The notes: generated by a model not told the origin, from the sequence alone. 6,789 nucleotides of DNA from an uncultured Bacteroidales bacterium (GCA_937898205.1 CALEJC010000243.1:1-6789); one strand, 5' to 3'. Shown: positions 1-6,725, counted from the first letter of the stretch. Made by a program: numbers and translations.

Positions 1-532
1 TCACCCCACATGGGAGCTCGTCATTTACAGAAAAGGTCTTCAAGCGCTCGTTGTAGGCGGCTGAAATCACACGCAGCTTGGCACTTTGAGACTCAGGCAT
101 TGACATCCATGCATCATATTCCACTTTATTTATATATACCTCGGCATTTGGAAAGGCAGCCTTGTCTTCAAGCAGAAGTCCACCTATGTGATCGCCATGA
201 AGATGAGTTATAAATACAAGGTCTACATCTTCGGCGGCCACTCCGCATGAGTCCAGGACATATCTCAAACGTGAGTCCGGCGCACCGTTGGCTGCGTCAA
301 AGAGCACATTCTTACCTTGGATCCGCACAAGAAACGCACATACAGATGATGGGATCCCTTCCTGAAGTCCGAGAGCAGAGAAAAGGCTGTCAGGGGCGTC
401 AGCAAAAAGAGAACGAGACATAACTCTCGGATTAGGATTATCCTGAATAGGAATAATCTCCACAGGAGATGCACCCCTGACACATGAAACTGCCATAAAG
501 GCGATTGCAATTATCTTTACTAAAACTCTCAT
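1..532 (-). CDS. Metallo-beta-lactamase-fold hydrolase, predicted lipoprotein (3' end missing)
   Basis: The frame is open from an ATG at 532 down to base 1, giving 177 residues with no stop, so the C-terminal part lies outside the window. Residues 1-17 form a lipoprotein-type signal, MRVLVKIIAIAFMAVSC, with a lipobox-like AVSC and C17 as the lipidation candidate. The metallo-beta-lactamase signature HLHGDH is at residues 110-115 (H110, H112, D114, H115), following a hydrophobic strand DLVFITH and followed by IGGL. Before it, FLVRIQGKNVLFDAANG (about 67-83) matches the first beta-strands of the fold. The downstream metal ligands are beyond the edge. The family hydrolyses varied ester, lactone or phosphoester bonds; the general layout resembles the lactonase/organophosphatase-like branch, but the substrate cannot be told. 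It is second in an operon, 34 bp after the nitroreductase-like gene. There is no Shine-Dalgarno sequence, as usual in Bacteroidetes. Fold assignment is firm; function is unknown. Confidence 0.85.
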   Translation of the reverse strand, partial: MRVLVKIIAIAFMAVSCVRGASPVEIIPIQDNPNPRVMSRSLFADAPDSLFSALGLQEGIPSSVCAFLVRIQGKNVLFDAANGAPDSRLRYVLDSCGVAAEDVDLVFITHLHGDHIGGLLLEDKAAFPNAEVYINKVEYDAWMSMPESQSAKLRVISAAYNERLKTFSVNDELPCGV

Positions 533-566
533 ACAGGAAGGGTCACGAGTGAAAAATTCTTAAAAT

Positions 567-1202
567 CTATTCGCAGTAACCGACGGTCTGGCCGAGGACT
601 ACGATCATTGTCTCAGGGAGGCCGAGGGTTTCAACGACCTTCTGCTGATCCCAGCCACCTCTCGCACGACTGCCGATGCCGGCATTGGCGCATGCAAGGT
701 AAACATTCTGAGACACATAGCCCACATTGACATAGGACACAGTGTTAGCATCGCCAGGCTTGTTACCAGGACCTGTCTTGGTCGTATCGGCAATAAACAG
801 AAGGTTCATATATGCTGTCTGGGCATCCTTGCGACCTGTAATCGCACGATAATCGCCCTCTTTTACCAGATCAAGCGTGTGGGTCTTGTAGTTATACCAG
901 TAAACGCCGGTCTTGAAGAAAGCATAAAGCTCAATCTCCTGACGGTTGGATCCGGTCGGTGAGGTGCGGCGTCCATCCGGACGATTCACGCCAAGAGAGG
1001 CCCAGATAATATTTGAAAGATCCTGGAGAGGGATCTCTTTTTCTGTAAATCCAGAAGAAGACTTGCGCTCCTTGAGAGCCTGCATAAGAGTCATGCCTTC
1101 ATCGTATGAAGGCTCAAGAAGCTTGATTGACTTAGGCGCCTGCTGCGCACATGCTACCATACAGAAGGTAGCAGCAATGATGGTTAAAAACACTTTTTTC
1201 AT
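567..1202 (-). CDS. Nitroreductase / SagB-ThcOx-like flavoprotein, predicted lipoprotein
   Basis: The product has 211 residues. An N-terminal signal MKKVFLTIIAATFCMVAC ends in a lipobox-like MVAC (C18 the lipid-modified candidate), so the protein is probably anchored outside the inner membrane. The mature part has nitroreductase-fold marks: ERKSSSGF at 45-52 (the FMN-phosphate motif usually R-x-S-x-R/K), the helix LSNIIWASLGVNRPDG at 62-77, RRTSPTGSNRQEIELY at 78-93 (the 'R-T-x-P-S' flavin segment), and a helix with VGYVSQNVYLACANAGIG at 160-177. Members bind FMN and oxidise or reduce small molecules or peptide-derived substrates. Two oddities are visible: the second basic residue of the FMN-phosphate motif is serine (S50), and the C-terminus reads QTVGYCE where many relatives have a VGYP-type ending. 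It starts the leftward operon, 74 bp from the divergent lyase-like gene, and ends in TAG. The family call is good; substrate and electron donor are unknown. Confidence 0.85.
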   Translation of the reverse strand: MKKVFLTIIAATFCMVACAQQAPKSIKLLEPSYDEGMTLMQALKERKSSSGFTEKEIPLQDLSNIIWASLGVNRPDGRRTSPTGSNRQEIELYAFFKTGVYWYNYKTHTLDLVKEGDYRAITGRKDAQTAYMNLLFIADTTKTGPGNKPGDANTVSYVNVGYVSQNVYLACANAGIGSRARGGWDQQKVVETLGLPETMIVVLGQTVGYCE

Positions 1203-1217
1203 AGATATTGAGTTTTA

Positions 1218-1250
1218 TTGCCCATAAAGATACAAAAAGAATTATATTTG
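1218..1250 (+). promoter_or_regulatory. Predicted Bacteroidetes-type promoter for the lyase-glucuronidase operon
   Basis: TATATTTG at 1243-1250 matches the Bacteroidetes -7 consensus TAnnTTTG at every defined position. A TTG at 1218-1220, 22 bp upstream, is a candidate for the -33 element (consensus TTTG), though weak. Transcription would start at about 1255-1260, leaving a leader of roughly 20 bases before the ATG at 1277. That short leader leaves no room for a riboswitch or long attenuator. The match and position are seen directly; promoter activity is inferred. Confidence 0.55.
1225..1240 (-). promoter_or_regulatory. Possible leftward -7 element(s) for the nitroreductase-MBL operon
   Basis: Reading the minus strand, two imperfect TAnnTTTG candidates lie side by side: TCTTTTTG (complement of 1233-1240) and TATCTTTA (complement of 1225-1232). 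Each matches five of six defined positions. No convincing TTTG or TTG -33 partner is visible at the usual distance. The 74-bp gap must hold the promoter for the leftward operon unless it is transcribed from elsewhere, so one of these is the best guess. Confidence 0.25.
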
Positions 1251-1252
1251 TA
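1231..1252. repeat. Short dyad TACAAA-N10-TTTGTA in the divergent promoter region
   Basis: TACAAA at 1231-1236 is the exact reverse complement of TTTGTA at 1247-1252, centred at 1241.5. The right arm overlaps the rightward TATATTTG element. The spacing places the two arms about one and a half helical turns apart, which a dimeric regulator could use, but the half sites are short and AT-rich, and back-to-back TTTG-containing promoter elements would create the same symmetry by themselves. Symmetry is seen; an operator role is speculative. Confidence 0.3.
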
Positions 1253-1276
1253 ATAGCCATAAACACAATAACACAG

Positions 1277-4039
1277 ATGAAAAAAAGCCTTACTCTATCG
1301 CTGGCTGTTGCGCTGTCGTGCGTAACGCTTTCAGCACAATCAGTCGTTCTTAACAATCTTGAAGGCAGAGACGTCGAGGTCCGTCAGGGACATTCTTGGG
1401 GCGTGCCATTTACCAAAGGCGAAGTAAAGCCGGGTGCCACATTCCACGTGAGCAGCCAAGGCAAATATATTGAGAGCAGCTCCAGCGTGCTTGCTTCTTG
1501 GCCGGACGGTTCAATCAAATGGCTCGGTCTTGCTGCCGTAGCAGAGCCTGGCATGAACAGCCTGACTCTGGAAGTCACACCGGCCCCTAAAAAGAAGCTA
1601 TTCAAGAAAGTGGATCTTCCTGCAGCTCTGCCACTTGCACAGCAGACAGCAGAAGGTGTCACTGTCAATACAGGAGTGATGCAATGTTTCTTCCCTGCAA
1701 CAGGCGGAAGCTTCATCAAAAACATGAGCATAGGCGGTAAGCTTATCAGCTCGGATGCCAGACTGGTGGCGATGCTTGAGACAAGAGACGGCCGCAATGT
1801 GCAATATGAAGACTTTGAGAGCAAAGTCGAGGCCGTGAGCATCAGCCGCAATGATCATATTAAGGCTGTCGTGAGAATCTCAGGCAAGCACAAGTCAGTG
1901 AGCGGAAGCCGCGAATGGTTGCCGTTTACCCTTTACTGCGTGGTTTATAAAGACATGCCAACCATCACCCTGACCCACTCTTTCTTCTTTGACAGCGATG
2001 GACGTCAGGACTTCATCAAAGGCCTTGGTGTCGCATTTGACGTGCCGTTCCGCGAAGAGGACCACAACCGCCATGTGAGATTTGCCGGCGAAGGAGAGGA
2101 TGGCGCAGGTTTCTGGTGTCAGCCGGTGAGACTTGCTCCAGGCTACAGACCTAGCGCAGGCAGAGTCTTTATGGAGAATTATCAGGCATATCTTCGCGGA
2201 GCTAAACTCCCGGATCAGAAAGACCTCAGCGAGAGAGAGAAAGCAGCATTGCTCACCTGCCCTGTCTGGGGCGATATGCGCATCACCCAGACCAACCCTA
2301 ACAGCTTCTCTATCGACAAACGCACCAGCCCTGAAAGCAGCTGGCTGCACGTTGTAGACGGTGGAAGAGCATTGGGCGGAGCTCTTCTGGGCGACTGCAG
2401 CGGTAGCATTTTTGTGGGCGTAAAAGACTTCTGGCAGAGCTATCCGGCTTCGCTTCAGGTAGACGGCGGCGGCAAGCCTGTGGGCACACTCACAGCTTGG
2501 CTCTGGTCTCCTGATGCTCCTGCAATGGACATGCGTCACTATCTTAAGATCAACTATGAGGACTACAAGGAGGGTTGGGAATCCCCTTATGGAGTGGGCC
2601 ACAGATCAACACTGGAAATCAGACTCTTTGACAACATACCTGATAATACAGAGCTTCTCAGCGTAGCAAAGGCAGTGCAGAAACCTGCCCAGTTTAGCTG
2701 TACTCCGGAATATTTCAAGCAAGTAGAAGCCTTTGGCGATTACTGGGGACTTCCTGACACAAGCCATCCTGTGCTTGCCGACATCGAGCGCCAGCTCAAC
2801 GAGAATCTTGCATTCTACAAGGAACAGGTTGACAGCCGCTCATGGTATGGCTTCTGGAACTACGGCGACGTGATGCACAACTATGACTTCACCCGTCATG
2901 ACTGGAGATATGATATAGGTGGCTGGGCTTGGAACAATGTGGAGCTTGCTCCTAATGTCCTGCTCTGGACTTGTTTCCTCAGGACCGGTCGGGAGGACAT
3001 CTGGACTATGGCTGAAGCTCTGGAGAAGCACACCAGCGAAGTGGACGTGCACCACATCGGTCAATTTGCTCCGCTTGGCTCCCGCCACAATGTAACCCAC
3101 TGGGGTGACGGTTGCAAGCAGCCACGCATCGGCTATGCTGCCATGAAGCGCTACCTCTACTACCTCAGCGGAGGAGATGAACTCACCGGAGAGAGGATGA
3201 GCGAGCAGCTCGGTGCAGAAAAAGCCTACGACTATGCTCGCAGAATCAGCACCTGGGGCGCAGTGGGCGGCACATATATCAAGAGCAGCCTCAACGACTG
3301 GGCATACTATGCAGGAAACTGGATGATCGAGTGGGAGCGCACAGGCAACACATACTATCGCGATCGCCTGCTCAACTCAATGAAAGACATCGTAGCCCTT
3401 GGACGCAAGAGCGAGAGACTCGTCTTTGATTACTTTGACCCTGAGACAGGAAGATTTATGGTATACCTCAACGAGGATCCTGCTCACAGAGGAGAAGTCA
3501 ATGCTCCTGCAAGCGAATTTGTACCTGCTGCAGAACTCTCAGCTAAACAGCTGGATAAGATTGTAGGTTACAGAGTCGGCAGAGTCAGAGGCGATACCTT
3601 CAGCACAATCTTCGGCGCACCTGAGTTGATGACTGATATGAGAGCTACCATAGACTTCCCTGAATTCTGGGAATTTGCCGACAACTCGTTCCGTGACGTC
3701 ACCGGAACTCCTGGCAACAATATGACAAGCCCGCGTATGGCTGCTTGGGTAGCTGATTCTGAATCAGATGCCCAGATGGGAACCCTCTCTTGGAAGAACC
3801 TGCTCAACAATGGTTCGACAGACACAGAGAGCGACGGAACCCCTGTGCAGGAAAGAGAGTTTGGCAATCAGCTCGCAACTCCTGATATCGTAAAACCTGT
3901 TTCCGAGCCTTACTTCCTCGGAAGAAGCGCCGGCTGGCAGAGACACACACCTTCAACAACACAGTGGTTGCTCAATGCAATAGAAGTAATGAACTGGGGC
4001 AGACCATACCTTGAAGAATACGAGAACAAGTCAAAATAA
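1277..4039 (+). CDS. PcRGLX/YetA-like protein, candidate PL26-type exo-rhamnogalacturonan lyase, secreted
   Basis: I start at the ATG at 1277 (920 residues) because it begins a clean signal peptide, MKKSLTLSLAVALSCVTLSA, followed by Gln, the residue Bacteroidetes favour after signal peptidase I cleavage. An upstream in-frame ATG at 1208 would add 23 residues that spoil the signal and run through the promoter. The protein looks like the three-part PcRGLX/YetA architecture: an N-terminal barrel with WGVPFTKGE (41-49) and SWPDGSIKWL (74-83); a central beta-sandwich, roughly 200-460; and a C-terminal alpha/alpha toroid, roughly 475-920, with WYGFWNYGDV (523-532), FLRTGREDIW (567-576), DVDVHHIG-like EVDVHHIG (588-595) and SRHNVTHWGDG (602-612). 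PL26 enzymes release unsaturated galacturonosyl-rhamnose from chain ends of rhamnogalacturonan I. Family resemblance is strong, but exact substrate is inferred; many relatives are uncharacterised. It leads an operon with the GH2 gene, 7 bp downstream. Confidence 0.8.
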   Translation: MKKSLTLSLAVALSCVTLSAQSVVLNNLEGRDVEVRQGHSWGVPFTKGEVKPGATFHVSSQGKYIESSSSVLASWPDGSIKWLGLAAVAEPGMNSLTLEVTPAPKKKLFKKVDLPAALPLAQQTAEGVTVNTGVMQCFFPATGGSFIKNMSIGGKLISSDARLVAMLETRDGRNVQYEDFESKVEAVSISRNDHIKAVVRISGKHKSVSGSREWLPFTLYCVVYKDMPTITLTHSFFFDSDGRQDFIKGLGVAFDVPFREEDHNRHVRFAGEGEDGAGFWCQPVRLAPGYRPSAGRVFMENYQAYLRGAKLPDQKDLSEREKAALLTCPVWGDMRITQTNPNSFSIDKRTSPESSWLHVVDGGRALGGALLGDCSGSIFVGVKDFWQSYPASLQVDGGGKPVGTLTAWLWSPDAPAMDMRHYLKINYEDYKEGWESPYGVGHRSTLEIRLFDNIPDNTELLSVAKAVQKPAQFSCTPEYFKQVEAFGDYWGLPDTSHPVLADIERQLNENLAFYKEQVDSRSWYGFWNYGDVMHNYDFTRHDWRYDIGGWAWNNVELAPNVLLWTCFLRTGREDIWTMAEALEKHTSEVDVHHIGQFAPLGSRHNVTHWGDGCKQPRIGYAAMKRYLYYLSGGDELTGERMSEQLGAEKAYDYARRISTWGAVGGTYIKSSLNDWAYYAGNWMIEWERTGNTYYRDRLLNSMKDIVALGRKSERLVFDYFDPETGRFMVYLNEDPAHRGEVNAPASEFVPAAELSAKQLDKIVGYRVGRVRGDTFSTIFGAPELMTDMRATIDFPEFWEFADNSFRDVTGTPGNNMTSPRMAAWVADSESDAQMGTLSWKNLLNNGSTDTESDGTPVQEREFGNQLATPDIVKPVSEPYFLGRSAGWQRHTPSTTQWLLNAIEVMNWGRPYLEEYENKSK

Positions 4040-4046
4040 CAACACA

Positions 4047-4187
4047 ATGAAAATCAATCCCATCTTATTTGCTTTATTGGGCGCCATCACGATAGGCTGC
4101 AACAGCTCCACTCCGGAAGAAGTGGTCGGAGACAGCGGATGCTTCGGCCTTGCGCCTCAGATTCAGAACGTTTACAACAGAGACTAG
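4047..4187 (+). pseudogene. 5' fragment of the GH2 beta-glucuronidase gene, ended by premature TAG
   Basis: An ATG at 4047, 7 bp after the lyase-like gene, opens a 46-codon frame ending in TAG at 4185-4187. The peptide starts MKINPILFALLGAITIGC, a lipoprotein signal with C18 as the lipidation site, and ends QIQNVYNRD. Immediately after the TAG, in the same frame, the sequence reads TSLDGAWKAFIDQYETGYY, the typical start of a GH2 sugar-binding domain in Bacteroidales glucuronidase-like enzymes (SL-G-W), and continues without another stop to 5885. The fragment is therefore the natural beginning of the downstream gene, cut off by one codon. Read through, the protein would have 612 codons, close to the roughly 600 residues of E. 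coli GusA. The stop could be a true nonsense mutation or a base-calling error; a single change from TAT/TAC (Tyr) or CAG (Gln) would produce it. Confidence 0.75.
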
Positions 4188-4262
4188 ACCTCCCTTGACG
4201 GTGCTTGGAAAGCATTCATTGACCAGTACGAGACCGGCTACTATGACTATCGACGCAATGCA

Positions 4263-5885
4263 ATGAGCGACGAAAACACATTCTTTGCCGACCTTAGCTT
4301 CAATGATGACCGCACCCGTCTTGTAGAGTATGACTTCGACACAGCAGCGGAGCTCAATGTCCCTGGCGACTGGAACACCCAGAGACCTGAGCTGTATCTC
4401 TATGAGGGCACTATCTGGTACAGACAGAAGTTCCAGGCCCAGCCAAAGGAAGGCGTCAGAACCTTCCTCTATTTCGGCGCCGCTAATTATGAAGCCGTGG
4501 TCGGATTTAACGGCAAACCTATTGCCAAGCACATCGGAGGCTTTACTCCGTTTAATGTTGAGGTGACAGACCAGCTGGTATCAGGAGAAAACACCGTCAT
4601 CGTAAAAGTGGACAACAAGCGCATACTTGAAGGTGTGCCAACCGTAAACTCTGACTGGTGGAACTATGGTGGCATCACACGCAGCGTCTATGTCGTTGAG
4701 GTCCCTGAAACCTTCATCAGAGAGTTTGACGTGCAGCTCGCAAAGGACAGACAGAGCATCGAAGGATGGGTGCAGCTTGATGGTAGCCAGCTTGCACAGG
4801 AAGTCAGCATCAAGATTGACGAACTAGGCATCAATGAGAGAGTTAGCACAGACGCAAACGGCAAGGCCAGATTCAGCATTGCAGCCAAACCTGAGCTCTG
4901 GAGCCCTTCAAATCCTAAGCTTTATAATGTGGACATCGTCGCTCAGACAGACAAAACCACCGACCGCATCGGTTTCCGCACTATTGAAACTCAGGGCACA
5001 AAGATTCTTCTCAACGGAGAGCCAATCTTCTGCAAGGGCATCTCTATCCACGAGGAGAAGCCTGATCTTCCAGGCGGCAGAGCCAACAGCATCGCTGATG
5101 CACGCACCACACTTGGTTGGGTAAAAGAGCTCGGATGCAACTTTGCAAGACTCGCCCACTACCCTCACAACGAGGAGATGATCCGCGTCGCTGAAGAGAT
5201 GGGCATCATGATCTGGGACGAAATTCCTGTTTATTGGACCATCGACTGGAACAATCCTGACACCTATGCCAATGCCGAGCAGCAGCTGTGTGATATGATC
5301 ACCCGTGACCGCAACCGCGCAAATGTCATCATCTGGTCCGTGGCCAACGAGACACCTCACGGAGATGCACGTCTTGCATTCCTCAGCAAGCTCATCGCAA
5401 AGGCGCGCGAGATGGATCCAACCAGACTTGTGAGCTCAGCGATGGAGAAGGATTATATAGGTGAATATGATCTCACAGTAAAGGATGAGCTCATCCAGTA
5501 TACAGATGTTATCAGCTTCAACCAATATGTAGGTTGGTATGACGGAGACAGTGACAAGTGTGAGAAGGTCAACTGGACTTTCCCTGTTGAGAAGCCTGTC
5601 ATCGTGACCGAATGGGGCGGCGGTGCGAAGTATGGCCTGCATGGCCCTCAGAATGAGCGCTTTACAGAAGAATATCAGGACTACCTCTACAAAAAGAACA
5701 TAGAGATGCTTGACAAGATTGATGCTCTCGCAGGCACAACTCCTTGGCTTCTCAAGGACTTCCGCTCACCACGAAGATTCCTCCCTGGCATCCAGGATGA
5801 CTACAACCGCAAGGGTGTAATCTCAGAAAAGGGAGAGCGCAAACAAGCCTTCTACACCTATAAAGAGTGGCGTAACGAGGAATAA
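4263..5885 (+). CDS. Glycoside hydrolase family 2, beta-glucuronidase-like; intact part of an interrupted gene
   Basis: This 540-residue frame begins at the first in-frame ATG after the TAG at 4185-4187; the original start is almost certainly at 4047. GH2 order is clear: sugar-binding beta-sandwich (to about 150, with VPGDWN at 33-38 and TIWYRQKF at 50-57), immunoglobulin-like sandwich (about 152-242) and catalytic TIM barrel (about 243-540). The acid/base candidate is E363 in WSVANE, the nucleophile E450 in PVIVTEWG. NRK at 515-517 in DYNRKG aligns with the N-x-K motif that reads the sugar carboxylate in beta-glucuronidases such as E. coli GusA, supporting glucuronide specificity. The barrel segment after WDE (318-320) is short, so the active-site loop insertion of the E. 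coli enzyme seems absent. As it stands the frame lacks the lipoprotein signal and about 25 residues of the first domain, so a product started here would probably misfold or stay cytoplasmic. The neighbouring lyase-like gene and convergent fructuronate reductase fit uronic-acid release and use. Confidence 0.85.
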   Translation: MSDENTFFADLSFNDDRTRLVEYDFDTAAELNVPGDWNTQRPELYLYEGTIWYRQKFQAQPKEGVRTFLYFGAANYEAVVGFNGKPIAKHIGGFTPFNVEVTDQLVSGENTVIVKVDNKRILEGVPTVNSDWWNYGGITRSVYVVEVPETFIREFDVQLAKDRQSIEGWVQLDGSQLAQEVSIKIDELGINERVSTDANGKARFSIAAKPELWSPSNPKLYNVDIVAQTDKTTDRIGFRTIETQGTKILLNGEPIFCKGISIHEEKPDLPGGRANSIADARTTLGWVKELGCNFARLAHYPHNEEMIRVAEEMGIMIWDEIPVYWTIDWNNPDTYANAEQQLCDMITRDRNRANVIIWSVANETPHGDARLAFLSKLIAKAREMDPTRLVSSAMEKDYIGEYDLTVKDELIQYTDVISFNQYVGWYDGDSDKCEKVNWTFPVEKPVIVTEWGGGAKYGLHGPQNERFTEEYQDYLYKKNIEMLDKIDALAGTTPWLLKDFRSPRRFLPGIQDDYNRKGVISEKGERKQAFYTYKEWRNEE

Positions 5886-5895
5886 TCCTCGTTAC
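5872..5895. terminator. Perfect 9-bp hairpin at the convergent gene ends, possible bidirectional terminator
   Basis: GTAACGAGG at 5872-5880 pairs exactly with CCTCGTTAC at 5887-5895 around a 6-base loop AATAAT. The loop holds the stop codon of the GH2 gene (5883-5885), and the right arm contains the stop of the SDR gene (complement of 5892-5894). The stem therefore uses the last codons of one gene and the stop codon of the other. No clear T-run follows on either side, so it is not a textbook intrinsic terminator, but its position between converging units with only 6 bp between stop codons suits a two-way terminator or 3'-end stabiliser. Structure is seen; function is inferred. Confidence 0.5.
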
Positions 5896-6713
5896 ACACC
5901 GCTAAAGCTTGAGAAACCGCCGTCTACCGGGAGGACTACTCCTGTGATAAAAGAAGCGGCGTCACTACATAAGAACTGGGCGGCACCATTAAGCTCGTTG
6001 ATGTCTCCAAAACGTCCCATAGGGGTCTTGTTCAAGACCTTCTGCGAACGCTCGGTGAGACTACCATCAGGGTTGAGCAGAGCTGCCCGGTTTTGTTTTC
6101 CGATGAAGAAACCCGGAGCCAGAGCATTGACCCTGATCTTCTCTCCATATTTCATGGCCATCTCTGCAGCCAGCCACTTTGTAAAGTTGGATACTCCGGT
6201 CTTGGCTGCGCCATATCCTGCCACACGAGAAATCGCGTCATATGCAGCCATTGAAGAAATATTCAGGATGCAACCATATCCTTGTGCTGCAAATATCTTT
6301 GTAAACACATGGCACGGATAGACTGTGCCGTTGAGATTGAGATCCAGCACCTTATCCCAATCTTCAATCTTCATATCATAGAAATGCTGATCCGGCATCA
6401 CATTGGCCCCGGCCACATTTCCGCCGGCCACATTGATAAGGATATCTACCTTCCCCCAACGAGCCAATACCTGCTGCGCTACTGCCTCAAGGCTGGCAGT
6501 ATCCAGCACATTGCAAGCTATTGCAATCGCCTCTGTCCCAAGCTCATTGAGCTCCTGCTCACAAGTGGCCACCTGCTCTTCCTTGTGCACGAGGGCCACA
6601 ACTTTAGCACCCTGCGAAGCAAAATGTCTGGCAAGCGAGCCGCCAAGCACACCTGCTGCTCCCGAGATCACGGCAACCTTGCCGCTAAGATCTATTTTGT
6701 AGGGTAATTTCAT
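5892..6713 (-). CDS. uxuB: SDR-family fructuronate reductase (D-mannonate oxidoreductase)
   Basis: This cytoplasmic enzyme of 273 residues should interconvert D-fructuronate and D-mannonate, the step after uronate isomerase in glucuronate catabolism. The short-chain dehydrogenase marks are complete: nucleotide-binding SGAAGVLG (17-24), NVAGG (94-98, the NNAG equivalent), and a catalytic set N126, S154 (NISSMAAY), Y167 and K171 (YGAAK). Features pointing to the mannonate oxidoreductase branch, as in B. subtilis UxuB, are the GVLG glycine motif, the AGGN segment after strand 4, GRFG...EL before FLCSDAASFITG, and the ending PVDGGFSSFSGV. No acidic residue ends the second strand (VVALVHKEE), so NADP(H) use is possible. 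Related SDRs acting on other sugar acids (gluconate, keto-deoxygluconate) are the main alternatives. The ATG at 6713 is supported by a strong GGAGG 7 bases upstream. It lies 18 bp after an unidentified gene on the same strand and converges on the GH2 gene, whose product would supply glucuronate. Confidence 0.82.
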   Translation of the reverse strand: MKLPYKIDLSGKVAVISGAAGVLGGSLARHFASQGAKVVALVHKEEQVATCEQELNELGTEAIAIACNVLDTASLEAVAQQVLARWGKVDILINVAGGNVAGANVMPDQHFYDMKIEDWDKVLDLNLNGTVYPCHVFTKIFAAQGYGCILNISSMAAYDAISRVAGYGAAKTGVSNFTKWLAAEMAMKYGEKIRVNALAPGFFIGKQNRAALLNPDGSLTERSQKVLNKTPMGRFGDINELNGAAQFLCSDAASFITGVVLPVDGGFSSFSGV

Positions 6714-6720
6714 GGTTGTT

Positions 6721-6725
6721 CCTCC
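6721..6725 (-). promoter_or_regulatory. Canonical Shine-Dalgarno site GGAGG for the SDR gene
   Basis: The complement of 6721-6725 reads GGAGG, separated by 7 bases (AACAACC) from the ATG at 6713. This fixes the SDR start. It stands out because the other starts in the window (532, 1202, 1277, 4047) have no such sequence, in line with the usual weak role of Shine-Dalgarno pairing in Bacteroidetes. Confidence 0.6.

Noticed and set aside
265..510. Minus-strand 81-codon frame with hydrophobic start
   Set aside because: It is in a different frame from the MBL-fold protein, whose HLHGDH motif and signal peptide establish the real frame.
1208..1276. Upstream ATG at 1208 that would lengthen the lyase-like protein by 23 residues
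   Set aside because: The extra residues precede a well-formed signal peptide, and the extension would place coding sequence over the best promoter match.
1895..2602. Open frame of 235 codons antisense to the lyase-like gene
   Set aside because: It has low-complexity, family-free content and lies inside a gene with clear domain motifs; it is a shadow of the codon usage on the plus strand.
4185..4187. TAG as a generally recoded sense codon in this organism
   Set aside because: The nitroreductase-like gene ends naturally with TAG at 567-569, and no other in-frame TAG interrupts genes in the window, so genome-wide recoding is unlikely.
4074..4532. Antisense frame of 152 codons over the start of the GH2 gene
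   Set aside because: No recognisable domain; it overlaps the lipoprotein signal and GH2 domain read on the plus strand.
4908..5360. Antisense frame of 150 codons inside the GH2 gene
   Set aside because: It lies across the TIM barrel and the acid/base glutamate region of the GH2 enzyme, with no motif of its own.
6282..6707. Plus-strand frames opposite the SDR gene
   Set aside because: They oppose a gene with a complete SDR catalytic set and have no recognisable content.
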